In this document: positions 34,930-47,206 of the stretch, piece by piece
Position numbering within the stretch: position 1 is the first letter of the stretch
Layout of the letters: every line of letters starts with the position of its first letter
Origin: Fragum whitleyi
Taxonomy: Eukaryota; Mollusca; Bivalvia; Cardiida; Cardiidae
Assembly (NCBI GenBank): GCA_948146395.1
Contig: OX411543.1
Location: 69,699,474 to 69,763,473 of the forward strand
Direction: 5' to 3'
Length of the DNA: 64,000 nt
Program-made: the position numbers and the translations under genes
Notes under the pieces: model-generated
Told to the model about the DNA's origin: nothing
What the model saw: the letters and a program-made list of their open reading frames with translations, nothing else
Database searches by the model: none

Positions 34930-35890
34930 ATTTTCAAAAGGAACCACGATGATCCTTGTGATAGTTGATTGATTTAATGGAGTTTTGCACTGCTTTCAAA
35001 ATTGTTGCAGTTATATCGCAGTGGCTGGAGCACCTAACAATGGATTCCTAGTATTTCTCTCACCAGTACTACTTTCACATCCTTTCCTAGCCTCCAGCTG
35101 CTGTCTCACAAAGGTCTACAATTATCAACCCATTGGTGAGAGACAAATAGTTGTAAAGAGTGCCGCCACCTTGTGATAGTACAATCTTGGTGAGCAAGAT
35201 TAAAGTCAATCAATTGAAAACTATATGGACTTAAGAGCGTTGACAAGGATTTTAATTTTTCATTGGTTTCCTTTTCCCATGGCACTAATGGATCTGACCC
35301 ATTTTTAGAAGGAACAACCCCTGTGATAGTCAAATAATTCTGACAAAATTTAAAGACAATTGCTGAAAACTGTGGACTTTAGAAACTTGCTAAGAATTTT
35401 CTTATTAAACTATTAATATTTTTTCCATTTAGCATCTTTTCCTGCAACACTCTGATGGATCAGGTCCATTTTCGAAAAAAAACTAGCCTTGTGATAGTAC
35501 AATCATTAACTGAGCCTGTTTGAAGTAAATTGGATGAAAACTGTGGACTTTAATGTGTAAATAAGGAATTTTTAACAAAACTTTCATTTATTTTCACGTG
35601 GCCCCTTTTCTCATGAAACTTGACCGATTTGGCCCATTTTCGAAAGGAACAATCCTTGTGATAGTACAATCATACTGAGCAAGTTTGAAGTTAATTGGAT
35701 GAAAACTGCATGTTGACTTTAGAGCGTTGACAAGGATTTTGTTATTAAATTTTCATTAGGCTCCTTTTCCCATGATGCTTGACAGATCTGATCCATTGTC
35801 AAAAGGATTGATCCTTGTGATGATCCAATCATTCTGACAAAGTTTGAAAGTAATTGGAAGAAAAGTGTGGACGTTAACAAGGATTTTGTT
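34930..35890. repeat. Tandem modules of about 150-165 bp (CCTTGTGATAG family)
   Basis: CTTGTGATAG or a close variant recurs at about 34956, 35171, 35322, 35489, 35653 and 35812. The units share CAATCAT..TGA(C/G)(A/C)AAGTTTGAAG, AATTGGA(T/A)GAAAACTGTGGAC and CCTTTTCCCATG. A SINE interrupts the first unit at 34966-35168. Confidence 0.7.
34966..35168 (-). mobile_element. tRNA-SINE copy with 12-bp target duplication
   Basis: The perfect 12-bp duplication CCTTGTGATAGT lies at 34954-34965 and 35169-35180. The body runs from TGATTGATTTAATGGAG through CACCTAACAATGG and CCTCCAGCTGC to AGAGTGCCGCCA. The target duplication is itself the module motif of the array it entered. The head is truncated. Confidence 0.88.
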
Positions 35891-36061
35891 ATTTAATCTT
35901 TTCTTCCAATGTCATTTGGCACCTTGTTCAGACTTCGTGCACTGTAATGCTTAACATTTGAAATTGAACGTCTCCTGTTAAGTTTCATCTGCCACATTTT
36001 CAAAAACTGCTTGTCAATTTCTAGGTTCTTTATACCAAATGAACCACAAGAAAGCATACTT
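35891..36061. other. No gene seen
   Basis: The short minus-strand open frame here (35893-36075) runs into a MITE end and has no domain. Confidence 0.4.
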
Positions 36062-36065
36062 TTAA

Positions 36066-36304
36066 CCCTTGTCATGCTGAACCCGGATTATTCCTGCTTT
36101 GGCAGGAGCTATAGACAAACATCAGCCTGCACATATGTGCAGTCTGATGTTAGTCTACACCACCTGTTTCTCACTTTCATTCCAGAATTGTCAATAGATT
36201 TAGTTTTTCAAATAAAAATTGACCTACAGTTGGTACTTTCAGTGCTTTTTGCCCTTTGATTTTGATTAAAATTTTTAGCCAAAATATATTAAGCATGACA
36301 CGGG
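36066..36304. mobile_element. MITE family G, copy 2 (TTAA type)
   Basis: TTAA at 36062-36065 and 36305-36308. The ends CCCTTGTCATGCTGAA and TTAAGCATGACACGGG are inverted with two mismatches. A strong internal palindrome surrounds CATCAGCCTGCACATATGTG / CAGTCTGATG at about 36120-36150. It is 239 bp and non-coding. Confidence 0.85.
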
Positions 36305-36471
36305 TTAAAGTATATGTGTTAGTTGAATTGAGGAAAATAAAATTTCCGTTTAATTAAGGTTCTTTGTCACCAAAACTCTTAAATTACGCCTGTAAAATGT
36401 AACAAATATGTGTTAGTTTAAAAATCCCTTTAATGCATTAAATAGTTTATGAAAAATATTGCAAATTTTAA

Positions 36472-36704
36472 CCCTTGTCATGCTGAACCCGGAATATTCC
36501 TGCAAGAGCTATAGACAAACATCAGCCTGTACATAATGTGCAGTCTGATGTTAGTCTATACTACCTGTTTCTCACTTTGAAACCAGAATTGTCAACATAT
36601 TTAGTTTGTCAAATGAAAAATGACCTACAGTTTGTACTTTCAGTGCTTTTTGCCCTTTGATTTTGATGAAAATTTTAGCCAAAATTCATTCAGCATGACT
36701 AAGG
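36472..36704. mobile_element. MITE family G, copy 3 (TTAA type)
   Basis: TTAA at 36468-36471 and 36705-36708, ends CCCTTGTCATGCTGAA and TTCAGCATGACTAAGG. The palindrome CAGCCTGTACATAATGTGCAG is kept. It lies 163 bp from copy 2 in the same orientation. Confidence 0.85.
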
Positions 36705-36708
36705 TTAA

Positions 36709-37040
36709 GATTTGCGCGAGAAGTGACATCATGTAAGTATGTACACTAAAGTGAACGTCAGTAAGAATCACAAACAATTGATAAAGATTTATTTTTACAA
36801 TTCAAAAGTTGTAAAAATTGAAATTTTAACGAAAACCGCCGTAAAAATGGTAAAGTTTTCTCAATATCTTTATAAAGATAATAAATGATTTTTGTTGAAA
36901 TTTAAAAATAAAATTTTATTTTTTTTTCTAATTTTCATTAATGTGGTTAAAAATAACAAGGTGCCAAATTGTCACAAGATACACCTGTCACACTGCTTAG
37001 AATTAACTGGGGGTTTTAATAGAACTGAGGTTATTGTCAA
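36709..37040. other. AT-rich spacer, nothing seen
   Basis: Unique-looking AT-rich sequence before the 155-bp array. No coding or RNA signal. Confidence 0.4.
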
Positions 37041-38056
37041 TGAATATTTTTTGCACCCATGAAGTTCCATGATCCTAGCTATTATACTTTTAGAGATATA
37101 CTCCGGACAAGATTCAAGTCTGAAAAACAACAAAGGGCAATATCTCAAAAAATAGGCCAGGTAGAGTTATGGTTCTTTTGCGCTGCACTCCCCTTTGGTG
37201 AGATCTATACACTCATGAAGTTTCATGATCCTAACTATTATACTTTTAGAGATATACTCCGGACAAAATTCTATTATGAAAAACAACAAAGGGCAATAAC
37301 TCAAAAAAAAGGCCAGGTAGTTATGGTTCTTGTGCACTGCACTCCCCCTTTGTGAGATCTATACACCCATGAAGTTTCATGATCCTAACTATTATACTTT
37401 TAGAGATATACTCCGGACAAGATTCAAGTCTGAAAAACAACAAAGGGCAATAACTCAAAAAAAAGGCAAGGTAGAGTTATGGTTCTTATGCACTGCACTC
37501 CCCTTTGGTGAGATCTATATACCCATGAAGTTTCATGATCCTAGCTATTATACTTTTAGAGATATACTCTGGACAAGATTCTAGTATGAAAAACAACAAA
37601 GGGCAATAACTCAAAAATAGGCCAGGTAAAGTTATGGTTCTTGTGCGCTGCACTCCCCTTTGGTGAGATCTATACACCCATGAAGTTTCATGATCCTAGC
37701 TTTTATACTTTTAGAGATATACTCCGGACAAGTTATTAGTATGAAATACAACAAAGGGCAATAACTCAAAAAATAGGCCAGGTAGAGTTATGGTTCTTGT
37801 GCACTTCACTCCCTCTTTGTGAGATCTATACATCCATGGAGTTTCATGATCCTAGCTATTATACTTTAAGAGATATACTCCAGTCAAGATTCAAGTCTGA
37901 AAAACAACAAAGGGCACTAACTCAAAAAATAGGCCAGGTAGTTATGGTTCTTGTGCACTGCACTCCCCCTTGGTGAGATCTATACACCCATGAAGTTTCA
38001 TGATCCTAGCTATTATACTTTTAGAGATATACTCCAGACAAGATTCTAGTATGAAA
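37041..38056. repeat. 155-bp tandem array, about 6.5 units
   Basis: GAAGTTTCATGATCCTA-type text occurs at 37061, 37217, 37371, 37527, 37682, 37838 and 37992, spaced 154-156 bp. Units contain GAGATATACTCCGGACAAG, AACAACAAAGGGCAATAACT and GTGCACTGCACTCCCC. Two overlapping plus-strand open frames of 84-98 codons are repeat translation. A family B element cuts the array at 38057; it resumes at 39104. Confidence 0.9.
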
Positions 38057-39103
38057 AACTAGAAAGCCATGAATGGCTTGAGTCGCTCCACAGGCTTGAA
38101 ATTCTTGAAATAGCAAATCTAAGGTTTGACTAGATTTTAAGATATTTTGGGTTTTACTGATGTTGAAATGATTTTCAAATTTTACACTTTATAACATGAA
38201 GAGAAATGACCTCTGCCCATAAAATACATATTTTTCATCAGATCACAATAATTTTTGGTAGACTGATAAAGGTTCACTCAAGGATCATTCCAGTGAAATT
38301 TGGCTGATATCCATCAATGACATTCTGAGAAAATGATTTTTAAAGTTTCCACTATATATTATTTAGAGAAATGACCTCCGCCCATAAAATCCATATTTAT
38401 CATCCGATCACAATAATTTTTGGTAGACTGATAAAGGTTCACTCAAGAATCATTTAAGTGAAATTTGGTTGATATCCATCCATAATATTCTGAGAAAATG
38501 ATTTTCAAATTTTCCACTACATAACATATAGAGAAATGACCTCCGCCCATAAAATACATATTTATCATCCAATCACAATAATTTTTGGTAGACTGATAAA
38601 GGTTCACTCAAGGATCATTTAAGTGAAATTTGGTTGATATCCATCAATATTATAATATTCTGAGAAAATGATTTTCAAATTTTCCACTATATAACATATA
38701 GAGAAATGACCTCCGCCCATAAAATCCATATTCATCATCCGATCACAATAATTTTTGGTAGACTAATAAATGGTCATCCAAGGATTATCTATGTAAAATA
38801 TAATTGGAATCCATCCATTAGAATCTGAGAAAACTGACTTTTTACCATATTTGGAAATTAGCCACGCCCATTGAATCCATGTTTTTCATTGGATCAAAAT
38901 TTCTTGAACAACTTTGAAAGAGGGTCACCCAAGGATCATTCCTGTGAAGTTTGGTTGAAATTCATCTAGTAGTTTCTGAGGAGAAGATTCTTAAAGAAAA
39001 AGTTTAAGACCGGACACACGCACGTACACACGCACGGACGGACGGACGCACGACGGACACAACGCCATGACAATAGCCCCAGTGGCTTTCAGCCAGTGGA
39101 GCT
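38057..39103. mobile_element. Family B element inserted in the 155-bp array
   Basis: It starts TAGAAAGCCATGAATGGCTT and ends AGCCAGTGGAGCT, with modules as at 22093. The array unit normally reads GAAAAACAACAAAGGG; here GAAAAAC precedes the element and AACAACAAAGGG follows it, giving a 3-bp AAC target duplication. Uninterrupted neighbour units are empty-site controls, so both element ends are fixed almost to the base. Confidence 0.88.
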
Positions 39104-39380
39104 AACAACAAAGGGCAATAACTCAAAAAATAGGCCAGGTAGAGTTATATTTCTTGTGCACTGCACTCCCCCTTGGTGAGATCTATATACCCATGAAATT
39201 TCATGATCCTAGCTATTATACTTTTAGAGCTTTACTCCGGACAAGATTCTAGTTTGAAAAACAACAAAGGGCAATAACCAAAAAATAGGCCAGGTAGAGT
39301 TATGGTTCTTTTGCACTGCACTCCCCCTTGGTGAGAGGAATACAATTGCCAAGTTTGAAGTCCATCGGACTTCAAGTGAC
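39104..39380. repeat. 155-bp tandem array, resumed after the insertion
   Basis: AACAACAAAGGGCAATAACT at 39104 and again at about 39260, with GCACTGCACTCCCCCTTGG between. The array ends near GTCCATCGGACTTCAAGTG. After it comes CCTGGACACCCGGACGCCC, an older element end. Confidence 0.8.
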
Positions 39381-39736
39381 AGAGTTATGCTCCGGACAAA
39401 GAAGTGGATGCTGCCATATGCCTGGACACCCGGACGCCCAGCCGCCATGGGTGATCCCATAATACGTCCCGTCTTCGACGGGCATATAATAATATGTCAT
39501 ATATATTAAACAAAATAAAGAAAGAAATTGTATGTGGAAACAATTTCTTACATACATGAATTTCATAGCCGGTTTTCAAAAGGCTTCGCTGCCGCATTTC
39601 ATAATCAAAATGATTATCATAAATCATTCTACATTTAGAAATATTATTTTTTCAAACAATCACAAGAAAAATTTTCGTACAGATAAGTTTAAAAATATCA
39701 AAAATATTTGGATTTGGCAGTGCAGGCATACTTTTC
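39381..39736. other. Unique sequence between repeats
   Basis: Contains GCCGCCATGGGTGATCCC and AT-rich text. Several overlapping open frames of 64-80 codons on both strands have no recognisable domain, so none is called. Confidence 0.4.
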
Positions 39737-40800
39737 AACAAGAGGACAATGATGGTCCTAGATCGCTCACCTGAGTCTCTTTGACCCCTGTGTCATCACA
39801 TTAATTAAATAGGCAGATGTCAACAAGGAGATAATTTCTACATTAAATCAATACCATGGAATGTTTTCAGCCTAGAGCAAGAAAGATATGCCTTTTTGCT
39901 CTTTGATTCTATGTAAAAAGGGATACACCCTGGTGGAGCCCAAATGAGACCCCAGGGTCCTGATAAGGACAAAATTGGAAGAGGTCCACTAGATAATACT
40001 ACAAATCAAATTTGAAAGCTCTCTGACTTCTAGTTTTAGAGATGAAGATTTATTAAGATTTATTTTTTTTCACCGTTCATGCTCAGAGATGCTAAAAGGG
40101 ATGCACCCAGGCGGAGCCCAAATGTGACGCCAGGATCTTGATATGAACAGACTTTGTAGAGGCCCACTAGATGATGCTACATACCAAATATGAAAGCTGT
40201 CTGCCTTCTAGTTTCAGAAAAGACGATTTTTTATGATTTTCAATCTTTATTTCAATGTTAAAAGGGATGTGCCTGGGTGGAACTCAAATATGACCCCAGG
40301 GTCTTGATATGAACAAAATTGGTAGAGGTCCACAAGATGATGCTACATACAAAATATGGAATCTTACTGACTTTTGGTTTCAGAGAAGAAAACGTTTGAA
40401 GATTTTCCTATTTTCACCCTTCGTGCTCAGGTGAGCTATAAAGGGAAGTGCCCAGTGGTGCTAAAATATGACACAAGGGTCTTGATATGAACAGAATTGG
40501 TAGAGGTACACTTGATGATGCTACATACTAGATATGAAAGCTGTCTGACTTCTAGTTTCAGAGAAGATTTTTAAAAAATTTTTGCTCTTTGATTCAATGT
40601 AAAAATGGATGCACCCAGGTGGAGCCCAAATATGACCCCAGGGTCTTGATATTAACAAACTTGGTAGAGGTCCACTAGATGATGCTACATACCAAATGTC
40701 TGCCTTCTGGTTTCAGAGAAGATTTTTGACGATTTTTTTCCTATTTTCATCCTTTTTGTTAAGGTAAAAGGGGAAATTAAGGCTGGATTTCATTTATTTA
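39737..40800. repeat. Family A-related element with 160-bp modules
   Basis: The left end is ACAAGAGGACAATGATGG...AGATCGCTCACCTGAGTC. A family A style right end (TTCGTGCTCAGGTGAGCTA) appears at 40424-40439, but modules with GGGTCTTGATATGAACA and TAGAGGTCCACTAGATGATG continue to about 40760. This suggests a composite or a read-through array. Confidence 0.6.
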
Positions 40801-40870
40801 AACAATTATGGTACAGCTTGTCCCAAGAAACATCCTTGCTAAGTTGTTTAGGAGGAGAAAATGTTTAAAG

Positions 40871-41220
40871 ACAAGAGGGCCATATTGGCCCTTTATCGCT
40901 CACCTCAATTATCTAAAACTTTTCTTCTTGGGTTTTTCTTAATTTTGCCCCTGTGACCTAGTTTTTGACCCCACTTGACCCTTTTTTGAACTTGCCCAAG
41001 ATTTCATTAAGATCATCATTCTGACCAATTTTCGGGTTGATTGGGCTAAAAATATGGTCTCCAGAGTGTCCACAAGGTTTTTCTAAGATTTGACCCCTTG
41101 ACCTAGTCTTTGACCCCTGATTACCCTATTTTGAGCTTGTCCAAGATTTCATCAAGATAATCAATCTGACCAATTTTAAGGTTGATTGGGTTAAAAATAT
41201 GGTGTTTAGAGTGTCTCATT
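40871..41220. repeat. Family A element, left part only
   Basis: ACAAGAGGGCCATATTGGCC...TATCGCTCACCTCAATT starts it. Modules contain TTTGACCCCACTTGACCC and AAATATGGTCTCCAGAGTGT, akin to 32236-33862. No right end was found. Confidence 0.55.
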
Positions 41221-41713
41221 TGACATTTAGATACTATTAATATATGGGCTTAAATTAAGTATACATGTTTATATTCAAAGCTGGTTTATACACAGAAATA
41301 TACCCATGCAACCAATTGTTGAAGGACTGTGTTACAGTCCTTCATGTTGGATCAATAGGATCTGCTATATTCATATTTCAATTTATTGAAACCCATTTTA
41401 AAAATATGTTTACTTACCTATCAAAATTTGATGATAATTATGTGTGAAAAGGCAAGGCAAATCAATCTGTTGTCTAATCATAATTTCTCCCACCTCTGGA
41501 AGTTATGGGATAAGATTTTATGCAACAGCCTCTGTTTCTGAAAATATTTGAAGCATATAACTATTATGGCATTGTATCAGGAATAAGAACATTCTATTAT
41601 GTTTTTACACTTGTGTTTTAATTTATTTAGATTGACAAATCTCACCTAGATGATACAATAACAATTCATGTTGAATGTAGTGCATTGTAAAGATTTTATT
41701 ACTTATCTGTATG
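41221..41713. other. No gene seen
   Basis: Unique-looking AT-rich sequence. The 60-codon open frame at 41265-41447 shows no domain. Confidence 0.4.
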
Positions 41714-41715
41714 TA

Positions 41716-42712
41716 CGAGGGTTGATCCAAAAGTTCGTATAATGAGGTTATAAGTCATCAGCAAAGTTCAATATCAATGCACAAATCATACAGTCTTTTA
41801 ATGCACCATCTGTGTAATAAACGTGGAAATTTTCAAATGTTTACATTCAATTGCGGCTGAAAAATACACGAAATAAGACATAGACCCCCTACTAAGGCGG
41901 GGGAGCAAGAACGTCGAATGCGACGTCAATAATAACTCTTTTCTACATAGTCTACGATAACTCTCATGCCTTTCTCTACCGGATACGCCCACTTACAGAA
42001 ATAATCCACATCCTATTTGGAATCAAATTTGTTTAAAATTTCTATATGCATGGTATTTTTAGTAAAGTGTAAAGCCAAATGCCGGACATTTATTTTTGGA
42101 AAATATTGAGAATCAATCGGAATATGTTCGTTCGTTGAAACTCCATTATATCATTCTAAATGCTCATTTAAAGCCTGTCCTTTTTTCGAATATCCGGAAT
42201 AGCTTTTGGAAAAGTTCTCTTCTGCACACTGTTATCATTTCTATAAATTATCTGAAATGTTTAGATTGATGAGAAGCTTATGTCAAAATTCGAAAATTAA
42301 ACGGCTTTCATATTTTGGTGTTGACGTCTTGTCATTTTTTCCTCGTTTATTCAAAATTATCAAATATATTCTGTGCCCGTTTAAAGTGTCTATATAGCTT
42401 TAAAAAGATAACAAATCAATTCTCTTTGCTTCCTCTTTTATTAAGCTGAGGTTTTCCAACCAAAGTTTCAGAAAACTTACAGAAAACTTGATTTATTTAA
42501 CAGATTTTCAATATTTTTTTACGCTCCCCCGCCTTAGCATACATATGTTTCTATGGTAACGTATTCTAAGACCGCTAAAGATAATTCTGCAAAAATAACA
42601 ACATTAATGTGCTCCGTAGTTTCTAAACTGCAAAGTGACCAAATTATATACTGAACAAGCTAGAAATGCGAAAGTTATGAGTCTATTCTCCGAACTTCTG
42701 GATCACCCCTCG
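41716..42712 (-). mobile_element. Decayed mariner-like element
   Basis: The ends TACGAGGGTTGATCCAAAAG and CTTCTGGATCACCCCTCGTA are inverted copies of a classic mariner terminal repeat. TA sits on both sides (41714-41715 and 42713-42714). A remnant of the transposase C-terminus lies inside on the minus strand. A second inverted pair, TAAGGCGGGGGAGC (about 41893) and GCTCCCCCGCCTTA (about 42523), lies inside and is unexplained. The 997-bp length is near that of full mariners, but the frame is destroyed. Confidence 0.82.
41936..42020 (-). pseudogene. C-terminal remnant of a mariner-type transposase
   Basis: On the minus strand one frame reads FCKWAYPVEKG, then VIVDYVEKSYY and a TGA stop at 41938-41936. 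The DYVEK tail before the stop is typical of mariner transposases. No longer frame continues upstream, so the gene is dead. Confidence 0.65.
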
Positions 42713-42719
42713 TATGTAT

Positions 42720-43160
42720 AGTAAATTTATAAACAAAAAATATTACAGTAGAAGTAGATCTATGATAAAGATAGATCAAAATCACCTTTTATTGCCCATC
42801 TTATTAAGGCATCACTTAAATCATTTGTGACATCTTTTAGGTATTTTCAGGACATTGGACAACATTTTTTTTTATGTTTGTCTTTCAAGGACATATTTGA
42901 ATTAACACCTAAACACTCACAAAACTTTTGAAAATTTGGTACCCTAACCAATAATTAAACGTTATTCCAGCACAGATACATGTACCTGCCAGTTATACTT
43001 TATTTGGGAGTTAGGCAGTATATCTAGATAGATAGATCAACCCCATAGTAAAATATCTATTATTCATCTCTAAGCTTTTTCTATTTTGTTGTCACTCTAC
43101 ATGTTTTTTTTAAACTTTAAACATTTCTGTATTGACGTAATGGTATTGCTGGACCTATCA
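42720..43160. other. No gene seen
   Basis: AT-rich sequence with a short (TAGA)n run near 43025-43040. Nothing else was recognised. Confidence 0.4.
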
Positions 43161-43332
43161 CAGTGTCTATTTTAGGATTGGGAGTATGGGGGAGTTTGGT
43201 TAAAATTTGTCAACATTCATAAATGTTAACTCTTTCCTTGTGTAGAAAATCCTTGGTCACCTTAAAAAAAAGAGGAGATTTTACAAAAGTATGTGCTAAA
43301 ATGTGTGATTCCCCCTCATTGAATAGACACTG
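43161..43332. mobile_element. MITE with CAGTGTCTATT ends, copy 3
   Basis: CAGTGTCTATTTTAGG and TGAATAGACACTG form the inverted ends. Outside lie CTATCA and CTATCC, a likely worn 6-bp duplication. The interior matches 34394-34555 (GTATGGGGGAG and GATTCCCCCTC). Confidence 0.7.
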
Positions 43333-43701
43333 CTATCCATTGATGATTCCACTTTAGGCCAACACAGACTTAGAATGAGATCAAAACCAGATATCACCAA
43401 GTCAAATTTTACCAAATGCAGACTTTTATCCAAAGCAAACTCTGTAATATGTTGATTTTAGTCCATTTAATCTGAGATTTATCCAATTTTGATTGTTTCC
43501 CCTGATTTTGAGATTTCAGAATGTCTAACCTTAAGTAGGCTTAAGTTAACAATTCAATAAAATAATGCAAAGAAAAAAATTGACAAAGGGACATAAATCT
43601 TACAGAATTGTTTTCAGATTTATTCCCCTTGATTGTCTGGACATTTCTTGTGATGGTTAATACATATGCCAAGTTTCATGAAATTAAATTCAATAACAAT
43701 A

Positions 43702-43918
43702 GAGGGCAAACTAATTTCAGGCCCGGATGGAACCTGTTGTGTTTTTTTCATCTTGAAACCAGCCCTGCGTTCAGGCTGAAAGATGTTGCAATCTGTTTTC
43801 AAAACTATATCCCACTTTACACACAAGTGCACAATTTTAAACCGTTTTATCATCCTCGATGCAGGGCTGGTTTTAAAGCTGAAAAACAACAAGTCGGACC
43901 TGAAATAAGATGGCCCTG
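43702..43918. mobile_element. MITE with about 60-bp inverted ends (ATTTCAGG family)
   Basis: CTAATTTCAGGCCCGGATGG...AAACCAGCCCTGCG on the left is the inverted partner of CGATGCAGGGCTGGTTTTAA...GGACCTGAAATAAG on the right. The arms cover over half the element, so it can fold into a long hairpin. The paired open frames on both strands (43608-43919) come from this symmetry. Confidence 0.75.
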
Positions 43919-45853
<1,935 letters not shown>

Positions 45854-46455
45854 TTATGACTTCACAAATATTCTGACGGAATATTTTTTTTTTTTTTTCC
45901 TCTCAGATTTCAAAAAGTCATATACAAAGATGTAGTGGTATTCATCTCCCGATTTGGCACAATTACACAGCTTACATATTCTAGCATCTCTAGCTATTCC
46001 GAAAAACCTGCCCTTTTCAATAGGAAGTTTATAATTAATACATTTATACAAACGTAATTACTAAGAGAAATTCTCAAATTTGTAGGAAGATTAATCAAAT
46101 AATTCTCAAATTCATGGTTCTGTTTGAAAATTCTATAATTTTGACATTTGGGAGGATTAAAAACAGAGTTATACCAGTCCTGTTAAATTGGTCAATTAAT
46201 CTACTTTTGACCATTTTAGCCAGATAAAAGTTATCATTTACATTTTGCAATAACCAATACACAGAGAAAACCACAATCATTCAATGTATCTTCCACACAA
46301 TCAAGCCAATTAAAATTTTGGAGATTTTGAGTATGCATTTTAAGTATAAGTTTTTACACATGATATCTCATCTTGTTTACCACATACTTATCTTTTCCAA
46401 AAACCGATAATGCGAGATTTAATCATAATGACAGAAGGATAATGACCTACAGAAC
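45854..46455 (-). pseudogene. LINE ORF2 C-terminal region, frameshifted
   Basis: The minus strand, read in several frames, gives a recognisable order from non-LTR retrotransposon ORF2 C-termini: GHYPSVIMIKSRIIGFW, then NWLDCVEDTLNDCG, then MVKSRLIDQF, then NYKLPIEKGRFFGIARDARI, CKLC and GDEYHYIF. The last part holds a zinc-ribbon-like C..C and GDE(Y)HY. The expected second Cys pair is damaged (VYDF). Frameshifts and stops make it dead. Its N-terminal continuation is on the far side of the inverted-repeat element at 46456-50529. Confidence 0.75.
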
Positions 46456-47206
46456 CACAGGGTATAACGTGCCACGCCGACACCAGCAGGTTCGTGGACA
46501 CCTGATCGATTTTTTTGATACGGACCTAACAGTGGAGGAAGTTTTTGGTTGATTTGTAAACAAAAATAATCATTTTCATTTCAATTTTAGTATCTCTGTC
46601 GAGATAAATGGAAATAAAAGTAGAGGGTAACAACTCTACTAGCAAAATGAGCTAGTTATAGCAATAGGAGGGAATGACTTTGCTTGTTTTTTAGGTTTGG
46701 CATTAATTCTTTGTCAAATAACCTGACTATTTTTCATTGTCTAGGAGAATTTATGTATCCTCTACACGCATACCAAATTTCTCGGCGAAAGATCCACATA
46801 AAGCAAAGATATTAGTACCTTTATGGGCCTTGGTAACGGAAAATATGATAACAAGACACCCCCTGAATTTTTAGCGATTGGAAATCGATACCAGAGTTAA
46901 AAGAATTTCTTATAACTCGACACCTACCTTAAAATCATCTCTATTTCTCCCTAAACGATCGTGTACTAACCGTTAACGGAGCATTTTCTGTACATTTCAG
47001 CTTATAAAGACTCGATGATTAATTTAGGAGCATATTCAAACCGATCCCGTAAATTTCAGCACTTATTTATACCGTTCTGCCCATAATACATTTGAACAAG
47101 TTGTCCAATTCCGTGTGAATATTTGTATTCACAAATGCGATCTATAAAACGTTCATAGGACGTTGAATCTCGTGAAATCGTATATCCATTTCTTTACTTA
47201 TATCGG
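46456..47206 (+). repeat. Left arm of the long inverted repeat
   Basis: Inverted partner of 49761-50529. Shared blocks include CCGACACCAGCAGGTTCGTG, TGTATCCTCTACACGCATAC and GGAGCATTTTCTGTACATTT. Its copy of the arm-borne reading frame (minus strand) is broken by a TGA where the right arm has TAT. Confidence 0.88.

Noticed and set aside
37059..37677. Overlapping plus and minus open frames in the 155-bp array
   Set aside because: Unit length and sequence keep frames open by chance across two or three units; no domain.
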